Part shown: piece after piece, positions 14,997 through 23,119 of the stretch
How positions within the stretch are numbered: the first letter of the stretch is position 1
Layout: every line of letters begins with the position of its first letter
Source: Stenotrophomonas maltophilia
GTDB taxonomy: Bacteria > Pseudomonadota > Gammaproteobacteria > Xanthomonadales > Xanthomonadaceae
DNA: 42,279 nucleotides
Reading direction: 5' to 3'
Assembly (NCBI GenBank): GCA_002364755.1
Contig: DEZI01000030.1
Coordinates: 68,878 to 111,156, forward strand
Notes under the pieces: generated by a model
What the model saw: the letters and a program-made list of their open reading frames with translations, nothing else
Told to the model about the DNA's origin: nothing
Databases searched by the model: none
Translations under genes and position numbers: made by a program

Positions 14997-15349
14997 TTCA
15001 ATCTATCCAGTCCGCCCGACGCCGGGCTGTCATTGGGGACTGCCTCGGCCCTCCCGATGGCAGTGATGATTGCGCAGCTGCCGCATGACGGCGACCACTG
15101 CAATCGAATACAGTTGCCCATTCTGCCATGTAAACGTTTTCACGTGGCACTATCCGAACGTCGGTGCGCGCCGATCTGCTTCGACGACCAGACGAAAGGT
15201 CATCGTCGTAGTGGTTACGAATGGAACGGTCTTCCGGCCCGCCGGAAATCCGCCCCCATCGAGCCTCGGACAGACAGTAGCGCGGATGTCCCCTGAACCC
15301 AGCCATGAAGCGATTGACAACGATGTCACCCGGATCTGAAACTCGAGCG
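14997..15349. other. Regulatory region between the ABC ATPase gene and zwf
   Basis: About 350 bp without a supported gene. It contains one strong LacI-family-type palindrome at 15129-15142. On the minus strand, TTTACA inside that operator is followed by a weak TATTCG -10 box 18 bp later, which would place the repressor on the ATPase gene promoter. No clear zwf -10/-35 pair was found. In-frame ATGs at 15305 and 15323 could extend zwf into the region. Confidence 0.6.
15129..15142. promoter_or_regulatory. LacI-family-type operator
   Basis: TGTAAACGTTTTCA is a near-perfect palindrome centred on CG, matching the general TGNAANCGNTTNCA pattern of LacI/GalR-family sites. It lies between a sugar ABC ATPase gene and the zwf operon. 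The cognate regulator is not in the window. Confidence 0.65.
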
Positions 15350-16786
15350 ATGCACGACACCCTCTTCCTGTTTGGTGCCACAGGCGACCTGGCCCAGCGC
15401 TACCTGTTCCCTTCGCTGCTGCGCCTGCTTGGCGACGGCCTGCTGCCGGAGGACTTCCGCATCCGTGCGCTGGCCCTGTCCGGCCATGACACCGAAGCCT
15501 TCCACGATATCCTGCGGCCGCGACTGCAGCAGGCCATGCCGATGGCCAGCCAGGAGGACATCGCCTCCCTGCTGCGCCGCATCGACTACCGTTCGGTGGA
15601 CCTGCGTGACGTCGACTCGGTCGCCGCCGCCGTCTCCGACCTGGTCGACCGCCGCTGCGTCAGCTACCTGGCCATCCCGCCGGGCCTGTACATCTCCACC
15701 TGCGAAGGCCTGGCCAAGGGCGGCGCCCTGGCAGCGCCGTCGCGCCTGATGCTGGAAAAGCCGATCGGCAGCGACAGCGAGAGCGCCGAGGAGATCATCT
15801 CCACCATCGGCCAGTGGATCGACGAAGACCGCGTGTTCCGCCTGGACCACTACCTGGGCAAGGCGGCGGTGCAGAACCTGATCGCCCTGCGCTTCGGCAA
15901 CACGCTGCTGGAAGCAGTCTGGAACCGCAACTACATCGAATCGGTGCACATCCTGGTGGCCGAGAGCGAAGGCGTGGACGGCCGCGATGCGTACTACGCC
16001 CGCTCCGGCGCGCTGCGCGACATGGTGCAGAGCCACATCCTGCAGCTGCTGTGCATGGTCGCGATGGAGCCGCCGGCCTCGCTGGAAGCCGACCGCATCC
16101 GCGACGAGAAGGTCAAGGTGCTGCGCGCCCTGCGCCCGCTGGACGCCAAGCATGCCGCCCGTGACAGCATCCGCGGCCGCTACACCGCCGGCAGCATCAA
16201 CGGCCAGCCGGCCCAGGCCTACCAGCCGCCGGAAGGCAGCGACGTGGAAACCTTCGCAGGCGTCACCGCGCACATCGACAACTGGCGCTGGAGCGGCGTG
16301 CCGTTCCACCTGGTCACCGGCAAGCGCCTGCCCGAGCGCACCACCCGCGTGGTGGTCACGCTGAAGCCGGTCACCCACTGGTTGTTCGAGCGCCCGCAGC
16401 GTGCGCAGGCCGCGCCGAACCGCCTGGTGTTCCAGCTGCAGCCGCAGGAAAACATCGAACTGGGCCTGATGAGCAGCCTGGCCGGCCCGGAATGGGGCGC
16501 GCTGGAACTGCACCCGCTGGAACTGGAACTGTCCGTGCCGACCGGCCTGCACCGCCGCATCGCCTACGAACGCCTGTTCCTCGATGCCTTCAACGGCAAC
16601 CACACCCTGTTCGTGCGCGACGACGAAGTGCGCGCGGCGTGGGCCTGGATCGACAGCGTGGCCGATGCCTGGAAGGCCGCCAACCTGCCGCTGGAACCCT
16701 ACCCGGCCGGCCAGTGGGGCCCGGACAACGCCAGCGACTTCCTGCCGCAGGGTGTTGACGCCCCGGACAGCGGAGCATCGGCATGA
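15350..16786 (+). CDS. zwf: Glucose-6-phosphate 1-dehydrogenase
   Basis: Oxidises glucose 6-phosphate to 6-phosphogluconolactone with NAD(P)+. It has 478 residues against 491 in E. coli. The N-terminal nucleotide motif FGATGDLAQR is at 8-17, and the active-site signature RLDHYLGKAAVQNL carries the catalytic lysine and histidine. ATG 15350 is chosen because MHDTLFLFGATGD opens the fold directly; starts at 15305 and 15323 remain possible. The TGA overlaps the glk ATG (ATGA), marking the start of a coupled operon zwf-glk-pgl-edd-eda. Confidence 0.95.
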   Translation: MHDTLFLFGATGDLAQRYLFPSLLRLLGDGLLPEDFRIRALALSGHDTEAFHDILRPRLQQAMPMASQEDIASLLRRIDYRSVDLRDVDSVAAAVSDLVDRRCVSYLAIPPGLYISTCEGLAKGGALAAPSRLMLEKPIGSDSESAEEIISTIGQWIDEDRVFRLDHYLGKAAVQNLIALRFGNTLLEAVWNRNYIESVHILVAESEGVDGRDAYYARSGALRDMVQSHILQLLCMVAMEPPASLEADRIRDEKVKVLRALRPLDAKHAARDSIRGRYTAGSINGQPAQAYQPPEGSDVETFAGVTAHIDNWRWSGVPFHLVTGKRLPERTTRVVVTLKPVTHWLFERPQRAQAAPNRLVFQLQPQENIELGLMSSLAGPEWGALELHPLELELSVPTGLHRRIAYERLFLDAFNGNHTLFVRDDEVRAAWAWIDSVADAWKAANLPLEPYPAGQWGPDNASDFLPQGVDAPDSGASA

Positions 16787-17790
16787 GTGCCGGCAGCCAG
16801 CCCGTGCTGGTCGCCGACATCGGCGGCACCAACGCCCGCTTCGCCCTCGCCGACACCTCGCTGGACGCGCCCCTGCAGAAGGACAGCATCCGCGAATACG
16901 CGGTGGCCGAGTTCCCCTCGCTGGGTGATGCCGCCCGCCACTACCTGGAACAGGTGGGTGCCACAGCCCGCCGCGGCGTGTTCGCGGTGGCCGGCCGCGT
17001 GGACGGCGACGAAGCACGCATCACCAATCACCCGTGGGTGATCTCGCGCAGCCGTACCGCGGCCATGCTCGGCTTCGACGAACTGCACCTGATCAATGAC
17101 TTCGCTGCCCAGGCGATGGCCGTGGCCCTGCTGCAGCCGCATGACGTGGTCCAGATCGGCGGCGCGCACTGGGCCCCGGCAGCACCGGGCGAGCCGCGCA
17201 ACTACGGCGTGATCGGACCGGGTACCGGGCTTGGGGTCGGTGGGCTCATCGTGCGCCACCACCGTGGCTACGCACTGGAAACCGAAGGTGGCCACGTCAG
17301 CTTTCCGCCGGGCACGCCGGAGGAGATCCGCATCCTGGAGATCCTCTCCGAGCAGTTTGGCCGCGTCTCCAACGAGCGCCTGATCTGCGGGCCTGGCCTG
17401 GTCAACATCCATCGGGCGGTCTGCGAGATGGCAGGGTTCGATCCGGGCCAGCTGCAGCCGGCCGATGTCACCGCGCGTGCTGCGCTGGGCGACCCGCAGG
17501 CGATGCGCACGGTGGACGTGTTCTGCGCCGTGTTCGGGGCCATCGCCGGTGACCTGGTGCTGGTGCAGGGTGCCTGGGACGGCGTGTTCCTGACCGGTGG
17601 CCTGGTGCCGAAGATGCTTGATTCGCTGCAGCATTCCGGTTTCCGCCAGCGCTTCGAACACAAGGGCCGGTTCTCTTCGATCATGGCGCGGGTGCCGTCG
17701 CTGGCGATCATGCACCCCTGCCCCGGGCTGCTGGGCGCCGCCGCCTACGCCGCCGACGCCGAACGTGACGCACCAGGAGTTGCCGTATGA
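16783..17790 (+). CDS. glk: Glucokinase
   Basis: Phosphorylates glucose to glucose 6-phosphate using ATP, feeding the Zwf reaction encoded upstream. The 335-residue protein is of the proteobacterial Glk type: phosphate-binding VADIGGTNARFAL at about 10-22, substrate loop LINDFAAQAMAV with the catalytic Asp, IGPGTGLGVGGLI, and ETEGGHVSFPP with the glucose-contact Glu and His. It overlaps zwf and pgl by 4 bp each. Confidence 0.96.
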   Translation: MSAGSQPVLVADIGGTNARFALADTSLDAPLQKDSIREYAVAEFPSLGDAARHYLEQVGATARRGVFAVAGRVDGDEARITNHPWVISRSRTAAMLGFDELHLINDFAAQAMAVALLQPHDVVQIGGAHWAPAAPGEPRNYGVIGPGTGLGVGGLIVRHHRGYALETEGGHVSFPPGTPEEIRILEILSEQFGRVSNERLICGPGLVNIHRAVCEMAGFDPGQLQPADVTARAALGDPQAMRTVDVFCAVFGAIAGDLVLVQGAWDGVFLTGGLVPKMLDSLQHSGFRQRFEHKGRFSSIMARVPSLAIMHPCPGLLGAAAYAADAERDAPGVAV

Positions 17791-18509
17791 ATGCTGTCTT
17801 CCACGACGACCGCATCGACTTCATCAGCCATGGCGATGCCGATGGCTGGATCGAAGCCGTGGCCGCCGAAATGGCCCAGGCGATCAACCACGACATCAAC
17901 GAAGTGGGCCGCGCCCGCATCCTGCTGTCCGGTGGCACTACCCCAGCGCCGGTGTACCAGGCGCTGGCCGAACTGGACGTGCTCTGGGACAGGGTGGAAG
18001 TGAGCCTGGCCGATGAGCGTTGGTTGTCGCCGCAGGATCGCGACAGCAATGCCTGGCTGGTACGCGAGCACCTGCTCAAGCGCGCCGAAGGTGCCCACTT
18101 CGATCCGCTGGTGCGCATCGGCAAGCCGCTGCCCGAATGCGTGTACACCGCCAACCTGCAGGCCGAGCACAGCCAGGCGCCGACCGTCGTGGCGCTGGGC
18201 ATGGGCAATGATGGCCACACCGCCTCGCTGTTTCCGGGATCGAAGGATCTGGCCCGCGCCCTGGAAAGCACCCTGCCCTACGCTGCGCTGGATGCCACCG
18301 GCTGCCCCGGCGCCAACCAGTGGCCGCTGCGCATCACCCTGACCCCGCGCGGGCTGGGCCAGTGCCGCCAGCGCCTGCTGCTGCTGCGCGGCAAGCAGAA
18401 GCTGCAGGTGCTGCGCCAGGCGCTGGACAGCAACGACGCGCAGCAGTACCCGATCCTCAATGCAATCAACCTGGACGGCGCGCGCCTGCGCGTGCACTGG
18501 GCTGATTGA
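17787..18509 (+). CDS. pgl: 6-phosphogluconolactonase (DevB type)
   Basis: Hydrolyses 6-phosphogluconolactone to 6-phosphogluconate, the step between Zwf and Edd. The 240-residue protein shows LSGGTTPAPVYQAL, SLADERWLSPQD and GMGNDGHTASLFPGS, the three phosphate and active-site blocks of this family. ATG 17787 overlaps the glk stop. Confidence 0.95.
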   Translation: MNAVFHDDRIDFISHGDADGWIEAVAAEMAQAINHDINEVGRARILLSGGTTPAPVYQALAELDVLWDRVEVSLADERWLSPQDRDSNAWLVREHLLKRAEGAHFDPLVRIGKPLPECVYTANLQAEHSQAPTVVALGMGNDGHTASLFPGSKDLARALESTLPYAALDATGCPGANQWPLRITLTPRGLGQCRQRLLLLRGKQKLQVLRQALDSNDAQQYPILNAINLDGARLRVHWAD

Positions 18510-18566
18510 CGTCGGCGGCGGCGTCCGCTGCCGCTTGCCTCTCGCCACCTTGAACGCTGGTAGCCC

Positions 18567-20483
18567 ATGAGCCTCCATCCGCAACTGCAAGCCATCACCG
18601 ATCGCGTCATCCGCCGCAGCGCCGCCTCGCGCGCCGCCTACCTGGCCGCGATCGACGCCGCCCTGCGCGATGGCCCGTTCCGCAGCCGACTGAGCTGCGG
18701 CAACCTCGCCCACGGCTTCGCCGCCTGCGGCACGACCGACAAGAGCCGCCTGCGCGGCGGCGTGACCCCGAACCTGGGCATCATCACCGCCTACAACGAC
18801 ATGCTGTCGGCGCACCAGCCGTTCGAGACCTACCCGGAGCAGATCCGCGAGATCGCGCGCGACCTCGGCGCCACCGCACAGGTAGCCGGCGCGGTGCCGG
18901 CGATGTGCGACGGCGTGACCCAGGGTCGCGGCGGCATGGAACTGTCGCTGTTCTCGCGCGATGTCATCGCGCAGGCCACGGCCATCGGCCTCAGCCACGA
19001 CATGTTCGACACCACCATCCACCTCGGTGTGTGCGACAAGATCGTGCCGGGCCTGCTGATCGGCGCTTTGGCCTTCGGCCACCTGCCGGCGGTGTTCGTG
19101 CCGGCCGGCCCGATGACCCCGGGCATCCCGAACAAGCAGAAGGCTGAAGTACGCGAGCGCTACGCCGCCGGCGAAGCCACCCGCGAGGAACTGCTGGAAG
19201 CCGAGTCCGCCTCGTACCACGGCGTCGGCACCTGCACCTTCTACGGCACCGCCAATTCCAACCAGGTGCTGCTGGAAGCGATGGGCGTGCAGCTGCCGGG
19301 CGCCTCCTTCGTCAACCCGGATACGCCGCTGCGCGATGCGCTGACCCGCGAAGCCACCGAGCGTGCGCTGGACATCACCGCGCTGGGCGACGATTTCCGT
19401 CCGCTGGGCCGCATCATCGACGAACGCGCGATCCTCAACGCGGTCATCGCGCTGATGGCCACCGGCGGTTCGACCAACCACACGATCCACTGGATCGCCG
19501 TGGCCCGCGCCGCCGGCATCGTGCTGACCTGGGACGACTTCGACGAGCTGTCGCAGCTGGTTCCGCTGCTGGCCCGCGTCTATCCGAACGGCGAGGCCGA
19601 CGTGAACCGCTTCGCCGCGGCCGGTGGCCCGGCGTTCGTGTTCGGCGAGCTGATCAAGGCCGGCCTGATGCACGGCGACATCGTCAGCGTGGCCCGTGGT
19701 GGCATGGCCGACTACGCCCGCGAGCCGCAGCTGCGCGACGGCAAGCTGGTGTACCTGCCGGGACTGGAACGCAGCGCCGATGAGGACGTGGTGCGCAGCG
19801 TCGACAACCCGTTCGAAAGCCAGGGTGGCCTGCGCCTGTTGCGCGGCAACCTGGGCAAGTCGCTGATCAAGCTGTCCGCAGTGAAGCCGCAGTACCGCAC
19901 CATCGAGGCTCCGGCCGTGGTGGTCGACGCGCCGCAGGTGCTGAACAAGCTGCACGCCGGTGGCCTGCTGCCCGAGCATTTCGTGGCGGTGGTGCGTTAC
20001 CAGGGCCCGCGTGCGAACGGCATGCCGGAGCTGCATTCGCTGGCGCCGCTGCTGGGCCTGCTGCAGAACCAGGGCCGGCGCGTGGCACTGGTCACCGACG
20101 GTCGCCTCTCCGGTGCCTCGGGCAAGATCCCGGCGGCGATCCACGTGACGCCGGAAGCGGCGCGCGGTGGCCCGCTGGCCAAGGTGCGCGAGGGCGACAT
20201 CATCCGCCTGGACGGTGAAGCCGGCACGCTGGAAGTGCTGGTGGATGCGGCCGAGTGGGCGGCGCGTTCGCTGGCGCCGAACACGGCACCGGCGGCGCAT
20301 GACCTGGGCCGCAACCTGTTCGCGATCAACCGTCGCGTGGTGGGTCCGGCGGACCAGGGTGCGATGTCGATTTCGTGCGGGCCGGCGGCGGCGGATGGTG
20401 GGCCGTGGGATTACGATTCGGAGTACGAGCTGGGGCACGATGCTGCGGCTGCGGCGGCGCCGCATGAGGCAAAAGACGCCTGA
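18567..20483 (+). CDS. edd: Phosphogluconate dehydratase
   Basis: The Entner-Doudoroff enzyme converting 6-phosphogluconate to 2-keto-3-deoxy-6-phosphogluconate. At 638 residues it has the usual length. It belongs to the IlvD/Edd family, with Fe-S cysteine blocks AVPAMCDGVTQG, GVCDKIVPGLL and GVGTCTFYGTANSNQ, and a C-terminal VTDGRLSGASGKIPAAIHV. A 57-bp gap separates it from pgl. It is followed by a 211-bp spacer holding hairpin element copy B before eda. Confidence 0.97.
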   Translation: MSLHPQLQAITDRVIRRSAASRAAYLAAIDAALRDGPFRSRLSCGNLAHGFAACGTTDKSRLRGGVTPNLGIITAYNDMLSAHQPFETYPEQIREIARDLGATAQVAGAVPAMCDGVTQGRGGMELSLFSRDVIAQATAIGLSHDMFDTTIHLGVCDKIVPGLLIGALAFGHLPAVFVPAGPMTPGIPNKQKAEVRERYAAGEATREELLEAESASYHGVGTCTFYGTANSNQVLLEAMGVQLPGASFVNPDTPLRDALTREATERALDITALGDDFRPLGRIIDERAILNAVIALMATGGSTNHTIHWIAVARAAGIVLTWDDFDELSQLVPLLARVYPNGEADVNRFAAAGGPAFVFGELIKAGLMHGDIVSVARGGMADYAREPQLRDGKLVYLPGLERSADEDVVRSVDNPFESQGGLRLLRGNLGKSLIKLSAVKPQYRTIEAPAVVVDAPQVLNKLHAGGLLPEHFVAVVRYQGPRANGMPELHSLAPLLGLLQNQGRRVALVTDGRLSGASGKIPAAIHVTPEAARGGPLAKVREGDIIRLDGEAGTLEVLVDAAEWAARSLAPNTAPAAHDLGRNLFAINRRVVGPADQGAMSISCGPAAADGGPWDYDSEYELGHDAAAAAAPHEAKDA

Positions 20484-20527
20484 AGCTAAATGCCGCGGCA
20501 GGCTTCCCGGCTTGGGCAGTAGAGCGC

Positions 20528-20603
20528 CCTGGCCGGGACACGCCGTAAACCCATCCATGGGGGCTCGGTCGCGGCATCCATGCCGCTCACGGTCCCGGCT
20601 GGG
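20528..20603 (+). repeat. Hairpin element, copy B, between edd and eda
   Basis: Terminal arms around CCTGGCCGGGAC and GTCCCGGCTGGGG pair with each other. The centre contains the shared CCATGGGGGCTCG block and CATCCATGCCGC. It lies inside the Entner-Doudoroff operon and could fold in the mRNA just upstream of eda. Confidence 0.75.
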
Positions 20604-20694
20604 GCTGACCGCGCCCTCCTGACACTCTCCGGCGCGTCAATGCCGCGAAGTGATCATTGAAATCAAATTCGAAAGCAAAGGCAGAAGCAGAGCT

Positions 20695-21354
20695 ATGGGT
20701 ATCGAACAACATCAGGTGAAGGCGGCGGAACTGCTGCGTGCGGCGGGCATCCTGCCGGTGGTGACGATTCATACGCTGGACCAGGCGCGTGCGGTGAGTG
20801 CGGCGCTGCTGGAGGGCGGACTGCCGGCCATCGAGCTGACGCTGCGTACGCCGGTGGCGATGGAAGCGCTGGCGATGCTCAAGCGCGAGCTGCCCGATGT
20901 GGTGGTGGGTGCGGGCACGGTGCTGACCGTGGAGCAGATGCAGCAGTCGATCGATGCGGGCGCGGATTTCCTGGTGACGCCAGGTACGCCGCCGGTGCTG
21001 GCCGATGCGCTGGCGGCGGCACCGCTGCCGGTGGTGCCGGGTGCGGCCACGCCGACCGAGCTGCTGTCGCTCTACGCGCGCGGTTTCCGCGTGTGCAAGC
21101 TGTTCCCGGCCACGGCCGTGGGTGGCCTGGCAATGATCAAGGGCCTGGCCGGCCCGGTCGCCGACCTGAAGCTGTGCCCGACCGGTGGCATCACCGAAAA
21201 CACCGCCGCCGACTACCTGGAGCAGAAGAACGTGGTCTGCATCGGTGGCTCGTGGATGGTGCCCGGCAACTGGATCGCCGACGGCGAGTGGGACAAGGTG
21301 CGCGCCAGCGCCGCCGACGCCGCGAAGATCATCAAGCGCGTCCGCGGCCACTGA
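20695..21354 (+). CDS. eda: KDPG aldolase (2-dehydro-3-deoxy-phosphogluconate aldolase)
   Basis: Cleaves KDPG to pyruvate and glyceraldehyde 3-phosphate, ending the Entner-Doudoroff path. The 219-residue TIM-barrel protein has GLPAIELTLRTP with the catalytic Glu, VVGAGTVL, and RVCKLFPATAVGG with the Schiff-base Lys. ATG 20695 is chosen because MGIEQHQVKAAELLRAA matches family N-termini; a GTG at 20650 would add 15 residues. Element copy B and about 90 further bases separate it from edd, so its expression may be adjusted separately. Confidence 0.96.
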   Translation: MGIEQHQVKAAELLRAAGILPVVTIHTLDQARAVSAALLEGGLPAIELTLRTPVAMEALAMLKRELPDVVVGAGTVLTVEQMQQSIDAGADFLVTPGTPPVLADALAAAPLPVVPGAATPTELLSLYARGFRVCKLFPATAVGGLAMIKGLAGPVADLKLCPTGGITENTAADYLEQKNVVCIGGSWMVPGNWIADGEWDKVRASAADAAKIIKRVRGH

Positions 21355-21367
21355 GTCCCACCCAGGT

Positions 21368-21437
21368 GTAGAGCCGAGCCCACGCTCGGCTCCGCGCCAG
21401 CGGACCGGAAAGCGGCCGAGCATGGGCTCGGCTCTAC
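21368..21437. repeat. Facing pair of SMAG-like hairpins after eda
   Basis: A unit beginning GTAGAGCCGAGCC at 21368-21392 and one ending GGCTCGGCTCTAC at 21414-21437, in opposite orientation, so the pair can form one long stem. It lies between convergent eda and a response-regulator gene and probably serves as terminator. Confidence 0.8.
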
Positions 21438-21521
21438 TCTTCCTTCTTCATTCCGCCCGGCCAACCACAGAAATCCGACCGCACCACCACCGCGAGGGGC
21501 TTCGCCGTTGGCCGAACCCCG

Positions 21522-22169
21522 TTACAGCGGCCGTGCCGGATCCACCAGGCCGTACTGGCTGGCCATGCGCGCCAACGCAATGTTGTCGCTGATCCCCATC
21601 TTCTCGAACAGCCGCGCCTTGTGCGTGTTCACAGTCTTCGCACTCAGGCTCAGGCGCCGCGCGATGTCTTCCTGGCGCAGGCCCTGGGTCAACAGCAGGG
21701 CAACTTCCAGCTCGCGCGGCGACAGCGTATCGAACGGCGAGGCGTTGCCTTCCACCGTGGACAGCGCCAGGTTCTGCGCGATGCTGGTGCCCAGGTAACG
21801 GCGCCCGGCCGCCACGTCACGCACCGCACGCAGCAGTTCCTGCGCATCGCAGCCCTTGCCGATGTAGCCGGCGGCGCCCGCTTCCAGCAGTCGCTTCGGC
21901 AGCGGGCCGTCTTCCAGCACGGACACGATCACCACCCGCGTGGCGCGGTGGCCACGGACGATGCGCTCGGTCACCTCCATGCCGCTGACGCCCGGCAGGT
22001 GCAGGTCGCACAGCACCACGTCCGGCAGCAGCTGGCGGATCTCGCGCAGGCCGTCTTCGCCGGTCTCGGCTTCGCCCACCACCTCGATGTCGGTTTCACT
22101 CGACAAAATCATCTTCATACCGGTGCGGACCAGCGCGTGGTCGTCCACCAGGTAGACTCGAATCGTCAT
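21522..22169 (-). CDS. LuxR-type response regulator (GacA/UvrY-like)
   Basis: A 215-residue NarL/FixJ-family regulator. The receiver domain has DD at 9-10, the phospho-acceptor Asp55 in LCDLHLPGVSGMEV, and the switch Lys in GYIGKG. A C-terminal LuxR helix-turn-helix (LSPRELEVALLLTQGLRQED ... LSLSAKTVNTHKARL) binds DNA. Overall similarity is to GacA/UvrY/LetA, which control regulatory RNAs with BarA/GacS kinases. No kinase gene lies beside it, so the assignment rests on sequence alone. Confidence 0.85.
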   Translation of the reverse strand: MTIRVYLVDDHALVRTGMKMILSSETDIEVVGEAETGEDGLREIRQLLPDVVLCDLHLPGVSGMEVTERIVRGHRATRVVIVSVLEDGPLPKRLLEAGAAGYIGKGCDAQELLRAVRDVAAGRRYLGTSIAQNLALSTVEGNASPFDTLSPRELEVALLLTQGLRQEDIARRLSLSAKTVNTHKARLFEKMGISDNIALARMASQYGLVDPARPL

Positions 22170-22369
22170 TCACGTACCTCTTCGAATGCGGCCATTGCGG
22201 GCCACGCTAGGCAGGGCATCCGGGCACCGCAAGCACGACGACTGCGCAAAAACGGCGTTCTGCCTTGCGCATCACATTCTTCGCACATCGATGTTGCCCC
22301 CTGTCCCGCAGAACCCGTTACAACGAAACAACCTGCTGCTGCATGGACGTCCCCGAAGGGCCATCCACG

Positions 22370-23119
22370 TCACTCCCCTGTTGCGATCGCTTCGCTGGCC
22401 CCTGCTGGCGGCGAACCGCGGTGTCGCCAGGGTTGCCGGCGACTGAACATGACCAGATAGCACCCTACCACCCAAACCAGCGCCGCACACCATCCGGCGA
22501 GGATATCGGAGGGGTAATGCACCCCGAGGTAGACCCGCGAGAGGCTGACCAGCAGGCTGAACAGCGGCGCCAGCACCAGCACCGGCCAGCGCCAGCGGGT
22601 GTTCCAGGCCAGCAGCACCAGGGTCGCGGCCAGGGTCATGGTGCCCATCGCGTGACCGCTGGGGAAGCTGAACGTGGATTCCGGCGCAATGGATTCCCAC
22701 AGGCTGGGGCGGTCGCGCTGGAAGAACTGCTTGCTGCCCATGTTCAGCAGCGCCGAGCCGACGGAGCACACCGCCACGAAGGTCGCCTCGCGCCAACGCC
22801 GCCGCCACAGCAGCGCGCCGACGATCACCACGTCCGCCGGGATCAGGAACCACTCGTAGCCCAGTTTCGACAGCAATACGAAGCAGCGGTCCAGCCACGG
22901 CGAATGCAACCCGTGCATCTGCCACAGCAGCGGGGCGTCGAAATGGAACGACTCGAACTCGTGCACTTCATCGGCCAGGGCGACGAAGCCGGCCAGCGGC
23001 AGCAGCACGCCGGCAAACAGCAGCACCAGGCGCCACGTATTGCGCCCCATCCAGTGTCGGAAGCCGGACGCCGGTTCCGGCGCGGCCAGGATAGCCGGCT
23101 TACCCGGCGATCCGGACAT
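22370..23119 (-). CDS. PAP2-family membrane phosphatase
   Basis: A 249-residue inner-membrane lipid phosphatase. The three PAP2 motifs are present: KQFFQRDRP, PSGHAMGT and SRVYLGVHYPSD. Hydrophobic segments surround them. Possible substrates include undecaprenyl pyrophosphate or phosphatidylglycerophosphate; the sequence does not decide. ATG 23119 overlaps the upstream ispG by 20 bp; a later ATG at 23050 would remove the overlap. Coupling to ispG is compatible with a role in isoprenoid-lipid recycling. Confidence 0.88.
   Translation of the reverse strand: MSGSPGKPAILAAPEPASGFRHWMGRNTWRLVLLFAGVLLPLAGFVALADEVHEFESFHFDAPLLWQMHGLHSPWLDRCFVLLSKLGYEWFLIPADVVIVGALLWRRRWREATFVAVCSVGSALLNMGSKQFFQRDRPSLWESIAPESTFSFPSGHAMGTMTLAATLVLLAWNTRWRWPVLVLAPLFSLLVSLSRVYLGVHYPSDILAGWCAALVWVVGCYLVMFSRRQPWRHRGSPPAGASEAIATGE

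Noticed and set aside
14997..15349. A gene in the ATPase-zwf gap (minus-strand frame 14998-15381)
   Set aside because: It crosses the operator and the zwf start, has no motif, and contains no convincing ribosome-binding site.
17745..20558. 937-residue minus-strand open frame opposite pgl and edd
   Set aside because: A shadow of GC-rich coding DNA: composition is Arg/Gln/His/Ala-rich with no motif, while the plus-strand genes are complete and recognised.
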